A DNA stretch of 64,000 bases from Desulfogranum mediterraneum DSM 13871 (GCF_000429965.1 NZ_AUCW01000017.1:1-64000); one strand, 5' to 3'; counted from the first letter of the stretch, positions 25,648-34,929 are shown. The notes: generated by a model not told the origin, from the letters alone. Program-made: numbers and translations.

Positions 25648-26724
25648 ATGACCGAACATTGGACAGAACAGATGAAAAATCAAGTGAATACACTTGAGGA
25701 GCTTACAAAGTACATCAATGTCTCTGATGGGGAAAGGGAGGCCATCGAGACCTTGAAAACCAAGTGGGGAACATCACCCTATTTTGCCTCGTTGATGGAT
25801 AAGAATGACCCGAATTGTCCGATCCGAAGGCAGGTGATCCCATCCCTAGAGGAGCAGACTAACACATACGGGATGGACAACTACTTGGTATGGAAAGAGA
25901 ATAGAGCAACCGAAGAAATCAGACCCGATAGCATTGCCCGTCAGTATCATGACCGTATCGCCTTTACCGTGGTGCAGGTTTGCGGCATTTACTGTCGCCA
26001 CTGTTTCCGTAAGGAACTGGTTGTCGACCAGGACTTGCAGCTTAACTTTGATGTCGAGGAAGGCCTGGCCTGGATCGCAGAACACCCTGAGATTCGCGAC
26101 GTATTAATTACCGGCGGCGATCCATTGCTTTTGTCAGACGAAAAACTTGCATACCTGATTGGCAGACTTCGCGAAATGCCACACATCCAAATGATCAGGA
26201 TTGGCTCCCGGCTGCCAATAGTCCTTCCCCAGCGTGTTACCGAAGGGTTGAAAAAGGCGATCGGAGGCTACCACCGCGTTCCGGTTTGGATTAACACCCA
26301 GTGTAACCACCCAAAAGAAATTACCGAAAAAACAGCACAAGCGATTTACGAACTGATGAGTTGCGGCATCAACGTCGGAAATCAGGCTGTATTGCTGAAG
26401 GGCATCAATGATGATGTGGATACATTCAGAGAGTTGCACCAGAAACTGCTCCGTACCCGTATCCGACCCTACTATGTTTTTTATTGTGAACCGGCTCCGG
26501 GAATCGATCATTTCCGTACCCCTGTGGAAAAGGGGGCCGAGTTGATTCGTGATGGATTACGTGGTCATACTACCGGCCTTGCCCAACCCATGTACGTGCT
26601 GGCGACAAAGATCGGCAAGATCCCATTAATGCCGGACTATTACATTACTGATAAAAACCAAAAAGAATATACGGTACGAAATTATAAGGGCGAGACCACC
26701 ACGATCCCTAATGTTCCGGAATAA
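25648..26724 (+). CDS. KamA-family radical SAM aminomutase, substrate uncertain
   Basis: A 358-residue radical SAM protein. The cluster motif is CGIYCRHC (C112, C116, C119). ITGGDPLLL follows, and the PLP-binding lysine is K324 in IGKIPLMPDYYI. The fold matches lysine 2,3-aminomutases. In clostridial lysine aminomutase two Asp residues (D293 and D330) hold the side-chain amino group. Here the equivalent positions read CEPAPGIDHFRT (Glu 281) and VLATKIGK (no Asp), so the substrate may not be lysine. No ablB-like acetyltransferase and no EF-P gene are adjacent. It stands alone between repeat copies. Confidence 0.8.
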   Translation: MTEHWTEQMKNQVNTLEELTKYINVSDGEREAIETLKTKWGTSPYFASLMDKNDPNCPIRRQVIPSLEEQTNTYGMDNYLVWKENRATEEIRPDSIARQYHDRIAFTVVQVCGIYCRHCFRKELVVDQDLQLNFDVEEGLAWIAEHPEIRDVLITGGDPLLLSDEKLAYLIGRLREMPHIQMIRIGSRLPIVLPQRVTEGLKKAIGGYHRVPVWINTQCNHPKEITEKTAQAIYELMSCGINVGNQAVLLKGINDDVDTFRELHQKLLRTRIRPYYVFYCEPAPGIDHFRTPVEKGAELIRDGLRGHTTGLAQPMYVLATKIGKIPLMPDYYITDKNQKEYTVRNYKGETTTIPNVPE

Positions 26725-26853
26725 ATACTAATTTTAAAGAAAAGTAATGGCTGAATCCAATTGACCGCCGGCAATGAATCAAACGGCCAAAAAGGCCGAC
26801 CCGCGCAATTCACTTGCCCCCAGGGGGCGCCCATTTTGGCTCTCTCGACCTAA

Positions 26854-26888
26854 GGGTACCTTGAAAAATGAATTTTTTAAAGGTACCC
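26854..26888. repeat. Dispersed TIR repeat, copy C (ends only)
   Basis: 35 bp made of the two termini joined: GGGTACCTTGAAAAAT and its near complement ending AAAGGTACCC, with almost no interior. It looks like an internal deletion product of the element and forms a hairpin. It is 129 bases after the KamA-family stop. Confidence 0.8.
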
Positions 26889-26932
26889 TTACATATTGAA
26901 CTTACATATTGAAATAACTTGAGGCTACCTTG

Positions 26933-27063
26933 AAAAATGAGTTTTTTCGATCAAGGTCAAGGCGCGCGATACATTTCACCGCAGGCACATGGTTGATATT
27001 CCGATGATGAAAATTTGAGCGCAAGGCCGGGATTGGAAGATAAAGCAACTTTTCAAGGTAGCC
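26933..27063 (-). repeat. Dispersed TIR repeat, copy D (inverted)
   Basis: Same element in the opposite direction: GGCTACCTTGAAAAA, TCGATCAAGGTCAAGG, the TTGAGCGCAAGG core and a right end TTTTCAAGGTAGCC. It ends 29 bases before the MMPL gene, so it may lie inside that gene's leader. Confidence 0.88.
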
Positions 27064-27092
27064 ATTAGTTTCTGACGAGGCGACTGGACACT

Positions 27093-29624
27093 ATGGGTGA
27101 CTGGACCCCCCTTACCTCACGACTGGTTCTCCTTTATGACCGCACGGTTCTCGGGCACCCGCTCCTCACCCTCCTCCTTGTCGCCATGCTGGTTGGCGGA
27201 TCCATCTCTTATCTCCATCAGTTCAGGCTCGACGCATCGGCCGACACCCTGGTGCTGGAAAACGACCAGTCGCTGGCCTACTACCGCGCGATCAAGGCGG
27301 TCTACGGTTCGGACGACAGCCTGATCATCACCTATACGCCGAAGGGACCACTCTTCTCCGCTGCGGTGATCGATGACCTCAGGCAACTGCGCGATCAGCT
27401 TGCCGCGATTGAACGGGTAGAATCGGTTACCTCTCTGCTCGATGTGCCACTGCTCGAGAGCCCGCCGGTAACCCTCTCCGAAATCGCCAAGGAGATCATC
27501 ACCCTCGAACATCCGCGTGCCGATCGCTCCTTGGCACAACAAGAGCTTACCCACAGCCCACTCTACCGCAACCTGCTGATCAACCTTGCTGGCGATACCA
27601 CCGCCCTGGAAGTGCTGTTCAAACGTGATGATACCTGGCACCGCCTACTGAAGGCACGCAACGACCTGCGCGTGCTGCGCCTGGAACGCAAACTTAGCAC
27701 AGAGGAGAGGAGCGCCCTTGCCCGTGCCGAGACCCAGTTCGATGACTACAGCACCTCACTTCAGAAGCAGCTCGACCATGACATCGCCACGGTGCGCACC
27801 ATCATGGATCAGCACCTCGACCGCGCCACCCTCTATCTTGGCGGCGTGCCAATGATCGCCGCCGACTCGATCAACTTCGTGCGCCTCGATCTGATGACCT
27901 TCGGGATCGGCGTGTTTGCCTTTCTGGTGCTGATCCTTACCATCATCTTCCGCCGAGCCCGCTGGGTCTTGATGGCGATCTCTACCTGCATTGTCGCTGG
28001 TGCGAGCATGATGGGACTCTTGGGCCTTATCACCTGGCCGGTGACCGTGGTCTCCTCCAACTTCATCTCGCTGCTGCTTATCCTTACCCTGTCGCTGCTG
28101 ATCCACCTGATCGTGCGCTACCGAGAACTGCTGACCAGCGATCGTGACGCTGACCAGCGCGCCCTGCTGCTGGCGACGGTACAAAGTAAGTTCATCCCCT
28201 GCCTCTACACCGCCATCACCACGATGGTCGCCTTCGGCTCGCTGCTGGTGAGTGGGATTCGCCCGGTGATCGACTTCGGCTGGATGATGATGTTCGGCAT
28301 CGCCATTGCCATGACTCTAGCCTTCACCCTCTTTCCGGCTGCACTGGTGCTGCTCAGGCGCGAAGGGGCGACGCAGGAGAATACCATCACCGTGGCGATC
28401 ACCCGTTTTCTTGCCCGCAGCAACGAGCGCTACGGCAACCGGATCCTACTCGGCTTCTCTATTCTCAGCCTGCTGAGTGTCGCCGGCATCTCGCAGCTGA
28501 CGGTGGAGAATCGCTTTATCGACTACTACAAGTCCTCGACCGAGATCTATCAGGGGATGGAGCTGATCGACCGCCAACTGGGTGGCACCACACCAATGGA
28601 TGTGATCATCGATGCACCTGCCAGCTTCCTTATCAAGGAGGAGCCCGATGAGGAGGACCCTTTCTACGGGGAGGACGAGTTCTTTGCCGACGGCATGGAG
28701 AGGGAGGCGGGGATCACCGGCACCAGCTACTGGTTCAACAGCTTTACCCTGGAGCGCATCGCTGAGATCCACGACTACCTTGACAGCCTCGAAGAGAGTG
28801 GCAAGGTGCTCTCACTGACCACCACCCTGCGCATGCTGCAGAAGCTCGACCCCGACATCCAGCACGACAACTTTGCCCTGGCAGTGCTCTACAAGCGCCT
28901 GCCGCAGGAGATCAGATCATCCCTCTTCGCCCCCTACCTCTCGGCCGATGGCAATCAACTCCGCTTCAGTATCCGGATCTTTGAGTCCGATCCATCGCTG
29001 AAGCGACAGGAGCTCCTTGAGAAGATCCGACACCACCTCACCATTGAGCTGGGACTGGCCGGGGAGCAGGTGAAGATCACCGGCATGGTGGTGCTCTTTA
29101 ACAACATGCTGCAGAGCCTGTTTCGCTCGCTGATCCTCACCAGCGGCGTGGTATTTGTGGCGATTATGTTTATGTTCGCGCTGCTGTTTCGCAATCTGCA
29201 CATGGCAGCTGTCGCCATTGTTCCCAACCTGTTTGCCGCGGCAATAGTTCTCGGCCTGATGGGCTGGCTGCGCATACCGCTCGACATGATGACCATCACC
29301 ATCGCCGCCATATGTATCGGCATCGCCGTGGATGACACAATCCACTATATTCACCGCTTTAGCGAGGAGTTCAGGCGTGAAGGCGACTACTGGGCCGCGG
29401 CACGGCGCAGCCACGACACCATCGGTCGGGCCATGTACTACACCACCATCACCATCTCCCTGGGATTCTCGATCCTCGCCTTCTCCAACTTTATTCCCAC
29501 CATCTACTTCGGACTACTGACCGGCTTCTCGATGATCGCCGCGCTGGTGGCCGACATGACCATTCTGCCCCTGCTGATCATCCGCTTCAAGCCCCTGGGG
29601 CCCGAACGCTCAACCGGGTCGTAA
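27093..29624 (+). CDS. MMPL/RND-superfamily exporter
   Basis: An 843-residue inner-membrane protein with the two-fold RND plan: TM1, a large periplasmic loop, five to six clustered TMs (IGVFAFLVLILTIIFRRAR and following), a second loop (about 450-650) and a second TM cluster containing GIAVDDTIHYIHRF, a typical proton-relay/MMPL phrase. It resembles the sterol-sensing-domain type exporters that move lipids or hydrophobic compounds. The second loop contains an acidic stretch (EEPDEEDPFYGEDEFF). No membrane-fusion partner is adjacent. Codon use is noticeably more GC-rich at third positions than in the neighbours, which may indicate transfer. Confidence 0.88.
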   Translation: MGDWTPLTSRLVLLYDRTVLGHPLLTLLLVAMLVGGSISYLHQFRLDASADTLVLENDQSLAYYRAIKAVYGSDDSLIITYTPKGPLFSAAVIDDLRQLRDQLAAIERVESVTSLLDVPLLESPPVTLSEIAKEIITLEHPRADRSLAQQELTHSPLYRNLLINLAGDTTALEVLFKRDDTWHRLLKARNDLRVLRLERKLSTEERSALARAETQFDDYSTSLQKQLDHDIATVRTIMDQHLDRATLYLGGVPMIAADSINFVRLDLMTFGIGVFAFLVLILTIIFRRARWVLMAISTCIVAGASMMGLLGLITWPVTVVSSNFISLLLILTLSLLIHLIVRYRELLTSDRDADQRALLLATVQSKFIPCLYTAITTMVAFGSLLVSGIRPVIDFGWMMMFGIAIAMTLAFTLFPAALVLLRREGATQENTITVAITRFLARSNERYGNRILLGFSILSLLSVAGISQLTVENRFIDYYKSSTEIYQGMELIDRQLGGTTPMDVIIDAPASFLIKEEPDEEDPFYGEDEFFADGMEREAGITGTSYWFNSFTLERIAEIHDYLDSLEESGKVLSLTTTLRMLQKLDPDIQHDNFALAVLYKRLPQEIRSSLFAPYLSADGNQLRFSIRIFESDPSLKRQELLEKIRHHLTIELGLAGEQVKITGMVVLFNNMLQSLFRSLILTSGVVFVAIMFMFALLFRNLHMAAVAIVPNLFAAAIVLGLMGWLRIPLDMMTITIAAICIGIAVDDTIHYIHRFSEEFRREGDYWAAARRSHDTIGRAMYYTTITISLGFSILAFSNFIPTIYFGLLTGFSMIAALVADMTILPLLIIRFKPLGPERSTGS

Positions 29625-29761
29625 GGCGCTAGAAGCCCAGGGAAAATAACTAGTCTGGCAGCGGGATTCCCCCCGGCCTTCGGATGCAGCTCCGCGCAGG
29701 AGCTTTCTCACCCGATCCCGGCCTGATGCCAAAAAAATAATCATAAAATATAAACAACATA

Positions 29762-29816
29762 CCTGTGATGCTTTTATCACAGGCCTTGATCGAAATATTC
29801 TATTTTTCAAAATAGC
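29762..29816 (+). repeat. Hairpin followed by right-end fragment of the TIR repeat (copy E)
   Basis: A hairpin CCTGTGATGCTTTTATCACAGG (29762-29783, stem of 8) runs into GCCTTGATCGAAATATTC and TATTTTTCAAAATAGC, which match the right end of the dispersed element. The left part of the element is missing. It lies 50 bases upstream of the next gene. Confidence 0.55.
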
Positions 29817-29865
29817 TGAAGCGAAAACGAAAAATGTTCCCAAAGACACAGAGAGGAGTTGCAGC

Positions 29866-30687
29866 ATGGACATAAAGAGTGATTCCTGTACCAATCCCGG
29901 CGATCAGATACAGGGGGGCAGCGATGAGGCCACAGCAGCTCGCTGCCGTCGCCTCCGCCTTATGGGTCTCTCTGTTTCCATTCTGATACTCTGGAACGGT
30001 GTCTGTGACTATATTTACGCTTACTCACCCAGGTTGAGTGGCCTTGAATACTTTTCTCCTGCGGTATGGGAGGTGATTCGTACCGCAGGTCACCGGCCCC
30101 ATTGGCTGGTGCTGCTGGCACAAACGGCGGGCTGGCTCTATCCCCTGTACGCGCTCTCCTATTATCACTGGTGGATCGGCATGCGACGCGCCGGGTTTTG
30201 GCTTGCCTCTGTTCCCTGCGGACTGCTTGCCTATGCTATATTGATGATTGGCGGGATCCAACATGCCGGATGGGCATTCTTGAGTGTGTTGGCGCAGGCA
30301 AAGGCTGCGGTCGGATGCACGGACCAGGCATTTTATGCAATGGCCGACCGTTTTCTGCTCGAACATTTTATCTTGGGGGATCTGACCGCAATCCTGGCCT
30401 TCAATGTGGGCGCCATCTGGCATGCTGTGGGGGTTGCAAGCGGACGGACCATGTATCCACGCTGGTTTGTGGTGGTGTCGCCCCTTGGCGTGCTGACCGG
30501 CACGATGATTCTGGGTGCCTTCCTGCCCGCCCCCTATGCAGGAGTGGTAATTGCACTCTTTGGGACATGGTTCATGCTTGTTCCCTGTCTTGCAAGCACC
30601 GTATGGCTGTGGAATCGCGCCGACGACGACTGGGGCAGAAATCCCAATGGATCTGGGGCTGCAAAACGGGATAGCCGCTTGTCATAA
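29866..30687 (+). CDS. Uncharacterised multi-pass membrane protein
   Basis: A 273-residue protein with about seven hydrophobic segments, starting LMGLSVSILILWNGVCDYIY and ending VVIALFGTWFMLVPCLASTV. A hydrophilic N-terminus of about 30 residues precedes TM1. It has the layout of the DUF6796-like group of bacterial membrane proteins, but I am not certain of the family. GAGAGGAG precedes the ATG. It stands alone. Confidence 0.7.
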   Translation: MDIKSDSCTNPGDQIQGGSDEATAARCRRLRLMGLSVSILILWNGVCDYIYAYSPRLSGLEYFSPAVWEVIRTAGHRPHWLVLLAQTAGWLYPLYALSYYHWWIGMRRAGFWLASVPCGLLAYAILMIGGIQHAGWAFLSVLAQAKAAVGCTDQAFYAMADRFLLEHFILGDLTAILAFNVGAIWHAVGVASGRTMYPRWFVVVSPLGVLTGTMILGAFLPAPYAGVVIALFGTWFMLVPCLASTVWLWNRADDDWGRNPNGSGAAKRDSRLS

Positions 30688-30967
30688 ATGTATGGGGAAT
30701 TGCAGTTAGCCGGTTTTTTTCAGCGTGGATCAACCGCCCTTCTCTCTTCTCCTGCTGAGCTGGCCGTTGGATTCATTGGGAGATGTACCTTTCTGTGAAG
30801 GCCACCCACATGAGCGGTTCCTTGTCTTTCCATCTTAGCCGTCTTATTATCTGGTATGATGGATCATATGAAGATCGTATGAAGGAGAGGGCGTTGAGAA
30901 TCTGTCCATAGCTGAGGCAACATGGTGAAAACTTTCCATTGAACACAAATTCGGCGTGCCACCTTAC

Positions 30968-31015
30968 AGATTGGAAAACAGAAAGATTGGAAAACGGAAA
31001 GATTGGAAAACGGAA
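30968..31015 (+). repeat. Three tandem 16-bp repeats
   Basis: The unit AGATTGGAAAACGGAA occurs three times head to tail, the first with one mismatch (ACAGAA for ACGGAA). They lie about 95-140 bases upstream of the PilZ-like gene and could be a regulatory site or slippage product. An in-frame extension of the gene through the repeats is unlikely to be translated. Confidence 0.85.
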
Positions 31016-31108
31016 CAAAAGCAAACAGACCATGCCCGTAATGAGGCCAGATTCAGGCAAACAGAGTATAATGACAGGACACGACAACCTCTCTCAAGAT
31101 ACGCTCTC

Positions 31109-31543
31109 ATGATTGAACGACGCCGCATCAACAGGGTAAAGAGTAAGGTTAGGGTTACAATAAATCTTTGCGATATCCGCAGGGATAATGCCCCTATTGG
31201 CAGCAGGATTACCGGCAGGATAACTGATTTTACCCCGTATGGCGCCTGTCTCCATCTGGATACAATTAAATGCGGCGACCATCACCTCTTCTACACGACC
31301 CAGGACCACGAGAATCATGTTGTCAGTCTTGAATATAGAGCAGATGATGAAGACAACCCTGTAGTCGTTTATGGAAATCCTGCCTGGTATGATCTTTGCT
31401 CATCTGAAACTGAGATTGCCAAATTTAAGCTGGGGATAGAGTTCCTGGGAGGGCAGGATCAGGAAATCCTCCAGAAGTTTCTCGCCAAACTGGCGGGCCG
31501 GCAGGACGCCGAAGAGGGCTGGTTAAAAAAACTGTTTCAATAA
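31109..31543 (+). CDS. PilZ-like domain protein
   Basis: A 144-residue protein starting MIERRRINRVKSKVRV. The ERRRINR start followed by ITDFTPYGACL resembles the RxxxR and D/NxSxxG cyclic-di-GMP-binding motifs of PilZ domains, with Thr in place of the Ser. The C-terminus is helical (EILQKFLAKLAGRQ). If it binds cyclic-di-GMP it would be an effector of surface or motility control, but the degenerate second motif makes this uncertain. The frame is open 51 codons upstream through a tandem repeat; ATG 31109 is chosen because the RRR motif follows directly. No good ribosome site is seen. Confidence 0.6.
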   Translation: MIERRRINRVKSKVRVTINLCDIRRDNAPIGSRITGRITDFTPYGACLHLDTIKCGDHHLFYTTQDHENHVVSLEYRADDEDNPVVVYGNPAWYDLCSSETEIAKFKLGIEFLGGQDQEILQKFLAKLAGRQDAEEGWLKKLFQ

Positions 31544-31647
31544 TCGGCTATATCGGAATGTACCGAAAGGCCTAACAGTTACCCTCCTTCGCCCTTGAAC
31601 TTATACAACAAGGTTGGGATGTAGCGTGTCCTGGATTCAATCTGTCC

Positions 31648-31675
31648 TGGATTCCCGCCTGCGCGGGAATGACGG
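31648..31675. repeat. Widespread GGAATTCCCGCCTGCGCGGGAAT-type palindromic repeat
   Basis: ATTCCCGCCTGCGCGGGAAT followed by GACGG is a common small intergenic palindrome in proteobacterial genomes (REP-like). A degenerate copy (GATTGCCGCCTGCGCAGGAA) lies at 57092-57114. Confidence 0.6.
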
Positions 31676-31749
31676 AAACGATGGGTCCAGCAAAACTCCT
31701 CCCAAGCCGGATCAACCGGCCTGACAGAGAACTCTTGGTGATGCGGGGC

Positions 31750-31944
31750 TCAGCGCCGATTGACATTACAGGACTGGACCTGCCCCATAACGGCAGCAAG
31801 GTAGTTGAAAAACTGTTGCGCCGCCTGATCAGCGGGATCTGCCTTGAGGCGTTCTTCATATTGGGCAAACAACTGGGTCAACACCTGTTCAAACTCATCT
31901 TCGCCAAGCTCGCCGAGCCCTTCCCAAAGATCGTTGTGGTTCAT
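31750..31944 (-). CDS. Small hypothetical acidic protein
   Basis: A 64-residue protein starting MNHNDLWEGLGELGEDEFEQ, acidic and predicted helical, ending NYLAAVMGQVQSCNVNRR. The ATG at 31944 is preceded by a strong ribosome site (GGGAGGAAGAGC), which supports a real gene and this start over an upstream one. No family is recognised. It lies downstream of minE on the same strand but is 378 bases away, so it is probably separately transcribed. Confidence 0.6.
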   Translation of the reverse strand: MNHNDLWEGLGELGEDEFEQVLTQLFAQYEERLKADPADQAAQQFFNYLAAVMGQVQSCNVNRR

Positions 31945-32322
31945 GCTCTTCCTCCCAATCAGCACTTTCAAGTTTTCAAGCTGCCGCCAGATACAATCTG
32001 GCCCGGGAGTTCCCCAGGCGGCACCGTAAGCCTGTCACCCTTGGGCTTTTTGTCCTTGGCTGTCTCGTCTGGACGCACTGAACAGCATAGGGCCTGAGCA
32101 ACGCGACCTTCTGCCCATGGCCCTTGCCACTGCCCTGCCGCCTGCCCTGCAATTTTACCCTGCCACCTGTCCAAAAACCAAATAGTCGCCACCAGGCAAC
32201 AGTGAGGACCACGGGCAACGCACCGAGCTCTCCTGGAGAAAGGCCGGCCCTGCCCACAGTGGTTTACAACGGTTCCACCGGACTCCCCAGCTGAAAGAGA
32301 ACACCCAGGCAGGGAGAAGCGG
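31945..32322. other. Intergenic between minE and small gene
   Basis: No gene was recognised. Frames on the minus strand are of poor composition. Confidence 0.5.
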
Positions 32323-32586
32323 CTATGAGGCGGCGGCGCTCTCCGGCAGAGTGATATTGAGCTCCAGCACCTCGCAGTTGCCCTCCTGCTCCAGCTGTAT
32401 CTTTACGGCATCATTCTCCACCTGGATGTATTTCCTGACCACCAGCAGCAGTTCCTCCTGCATCATGGGCAGATAGTCGGGGCCGTTGCGGGTTGTACGC
32501 TCTCTGGCAACAATGATCTGCAGCCGTTCCTTGGCCACAGATGCGCTGGTTTTCCGATTGCTTCGGAAGTAGTCTAAAAAACGCAT
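32323..32586 (-). CDS. minE: Cell-division topological specificity factor MinE
   Basis: An 87-residue protein of normal MinE length: an N-terminal amphipathic part (MRFLDYFRSNRKTSASVAKE) containing the AKERLQIIVARER contact-helix motif, then LLLVVRKYIQVENDAVKIQL. MinE stimulates the MinD ATPase and drives pole-to-pole oscillation that places the division site. It starts 2 bases after the minD stop. Confidence 0.94.
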   Translation of the reverse strand: MRFLDYFRSNRKTSASVAKERLQIIVARERTTRNGPDYLPMMQEELLLVVRKYIQVENDAVKIQLEQEGNCEVLELNITLPESAAAS

Positions 32587-32588
32587 GG

Positions 32589-33404
32589 TTAACTCCTGAA
32601 CAGTCGAAATTTACTGAAGAATCCCTTCTTTTCCACTTCCAGAAATCGGTGCATCCGCTCTTCACCCAACAGCCTGCTGACCGCATCGTCATAGGCCTGG
32701 CCGGCATCACTGTCGCCCTCCAGAATAATCGGTGTGCCTGCGTTGGAGGCCTGCAGCACGGCCTTTGATTCGGGAATGACCCCCAGCAGGGGGATGGCCA
32801 GGATATCTTTGACGTCTTCCACGCTGAGCATCTCACCCTTATCCACCCTCAGGGGATCGTAGCGGGTCAGCAAGAGGTGTTCCTTGATCGGCTTGCCCCC
32901 CTGTTCGGCACGACGGGTTTTGCTGGCCAGCAGACCGAGGATACGATCAGAGTCGCGAACCGACGACACCTCCGGATTGGTGACCACCACGGCCTCATCG
33001 GCAAAATACATCGCCATAAAGGCCCCACGTTCGATCCCGGCCGGTGAGTCGCAGATGATGTAGTCAAAGGATTCGGAGAGCTCATCGATGACCCGCCCGA
33101 CCCCTTCGATATCGAGGATGTCCTTGTCGCGGGTCTGGGAGGCAGGCAGGATAAAGAGGTTGTCCACCCGTTTGTCTTTAATCAGCGACTGACGGAGATT
33201 TGATTCCTGCTTGATCACGTTGACAAAATCGTAGACCACCCTGCGCTCGCATCCCATGATCAGGTCGAGGTTACGCAGGCCGACATCAAAGTCGATGACC
33301 ACGGTCTTGTAGCCACACAGTGCCAAGCCAGTACTGATTGCGGCACTGGTGGTGGTTTTACCAACGCCTCCCTTTCCTGAGGTTATAACAATAACTGTTG
33401 CCAT
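32589..33404 (-). CDS. minD: Septum site-determining ATPase MinD
   Basis: A 271-residue deviant-Walker ATPase with GKGGVGKTT at the N-terminus, VIDFDVGLRNLD, DYIICDSPAGIERG and VTNPEVSSVRDSDRILGLL. The C-terminal amphipathic helix (FLEVEKKGFFSKFRLF) is the membrane-targeting sequence. It binds the inner membrane with ATP and recruits MinC. It is followed at once by minE; minC lies 285 bases upstream with a possible separate promoter between. Confidence 0.96.
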   Translation of the reverse strand: MATVIVITSGKGGVGKTTTSAAISTGLALCGYKTVVIDFDVGLRNLDLIMGCERRVVYDFVNVIKQESNLRQSLIKDKRVDNLFILPASQTRDKDILDIEGVGRVIDELSESFDYIICDSPAGIERGAFMAMYFADEAVVVTNPEVSSVRDSDRILGLLASKTRRAEQGGKPIKEHLLLTRYDPLRVDKGEMLSVEDVKDILAIPLLGVIPESKAVLQASNAGTPIILEGDSDAGQAYDDAVSRLLGEERMHRFLEVEKKGFFSKFRLFRS

Positions 33405-33689
33405 GGATCTATCCCTTAAATTGAACGCTCTCTTAAAAGGTGAATATAATTGTTTTTTATCAGTTTACAGTGGAGGTTTATTGAGGACTGTTGGCTAGCT
33501 GAGAATGGTTTCGTTGTCCTCGATCAGGCCGGCCAGGCGCTGTTTCCGGCAAGCCGGCAACCTGGTTCGAGGTCTTGAGTAGTGGTCCGGCCCTCTAAGC
33601 TGCAACCCTATACGATCCTGCCGTGTAAACAGAAGAAGCTGGAATTACTGCAGCAACATCCATACCGTTTTTAAGCTGAGCTGCAGGGG

Positions 33690-34466
33690 TCACAGAGATT
33701 CGATGTGTAACTGATCCTGATCCAGGAATATCTGCACCGCGGTTTTGCATTTGTCCTGGGGCAGATCTTCGTTGATGGTGTAGAGACCGGCAATGGAGAC
33801 CAGGTCGGCCTGCAGATCCTGGCAGAAGATCCTGGCGTTCTCATCTCCCAAAGCACCGGCAAGCGCACGTCCCCTGAGCGTACCGTAAACGTGGATGTGA
33901 CCGTCGGCCATTATCTCCGCCCCGGTACTGACCGATGCCAACACCAGAAGATCGCCTCCACGGGCATAGACCTTCTGCCCTGAACGCACCGGCTGATGGA
34001 TGGTCATGGTCTGTGCCGGCAGTTTTTCTTGGTTCACCTCCGGCTCCGGCTCCGGCTCCGGCTCCGACTTCGGCCTGGCCGGCGGAACCGGTTCGGGCTC
34101 GGGCTCCGGAGCCGACTCTTGCCTGCCGTTATGGCTGCCTGGCCAGACGGCAAGGCAGGTCTCCCTGGCACCCTTAACCAGGGATTCCGGGGCAGAGGCC
34201 ATGCCCACGGGAACAAAATGATGGGCCCTCACCATATGAGAGGCACGCTCCAGCCATCGGGGGTCAGGTTCTGCATCCAGGTACTGAAAATCCAACAACA
34301 CCGGGGCGTTACGAAAAAAAGAGGAGGCCTGGGCCGTTGCCTCCTGCAGTTGTCGATCAAGCGCCTCCAAGTCCGTACTCAACAGTTCCAGAACGGTCAT
34401 GGAGACCATTCGGGCCTTGATGGCTACCGCTGCTTCTTCTGTTTCCTGATCAGTGAGTGGCTTCAT
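33690..34466 (-). CDS. minC: Septum inhibitor MinC with Glu-Pro linker
   Basis: About 258 residues. The N-terminal domain (about 1-110) includes SSFFRNAPVLLDFQYLD. A linker (about 125-165) rich in Glu-Pro dipeptides (PEPEPEPVPPARPKSEPEPE and further) follows, then the beta-helix MinC C domain with VYARGGDLLVLASVSTGAEI and HVYGTLRGRALAGA. It blocks FtsZ assembly away from mid-cell. ATG 34466 is preferred over 34484 because TTAAGGAACTGC precedes it. The acidic linker is longer and more repetitive than in most MinC proteins. Confidence 0.92.
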   Translation of the reverse strand: MKPLTDQETEEAAVAIKARMVSMTVLELLSTDLEALDRQLQEATAQASSFFRNAPVLLDFQYLDAEPDPRWLERASHMVRAHHFVPVGMASAPESLVKGARETCLAVWPGSHNGRQESAPEPEPEPVPPARPKSEPEPEPEPEVNQEKLPAQTMTIHQPVRSGQKVYARGGDLLVLASVSTGAEIMADGHIHVYGTLRGRALAGALGDENARIFCQDLQADLVSIAGLYTINEDLPQDKCKTAVQIFLDQDQLHIESL

Positions 34467-34929
34467 GCAGTTCCTTAACGACATTAACGACAGCTTGTCG
34501 ACAACACCTTTCCATAGTGGCCCGTCTGGATCAGCCGGGCAAGTCTCTATTTGTACCCTCAGGCGAGATTTGATTCAAGGATTTTTCACAGCAGCTCGAC
34601 AGGGGGCACGGACTGGAGAACGCAGCAGATGGGGTGTTTTTTGGCCCAGAAACCCAGGCAGAGAGGAACAACGATGACGGCAAGACCAAGGGGATCATCC
34701 TTCCCTGCCGGGACAGCCTAAGGAAACCTACCTGATATGGATGTTTCCGCAAGCAAACGTAAGTAGAGACAGGGGTGAGCTGCAGGGAGGTATTGGTCGG
34801 GATCTTTTCAGCAGGGCAGCGCTCGCAAGGAACAAAGCGATCACCAGGAGCCAAAGCCGTTCAGACTTGCGGGTTCTTCGGCAGAACCCGCAAGCTTTCC
34901 TGGCACCGGCGTTTAAAAGAGGCCGAGAA
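34467..34929. other. Intergenic with a stem-loop at 34866-34894
   Basis: No gene. CTTGCGGGTTCT and AGAACCCGCAAG form a 12-bp stem with loop TCGGC, followed on the plus strand by CTTTCCT. It lies 36 bases beyond the stop of the AGCS gene, so it is probably that gene's terminator, although the T run on the minus strand is poor. Confidence 0.5.

Noticed and set aside
33935-34478. Long plus-strand frames opposite minC
   Set aside because: Low-complexity shadows of the Glu/Pro repeat in minC.
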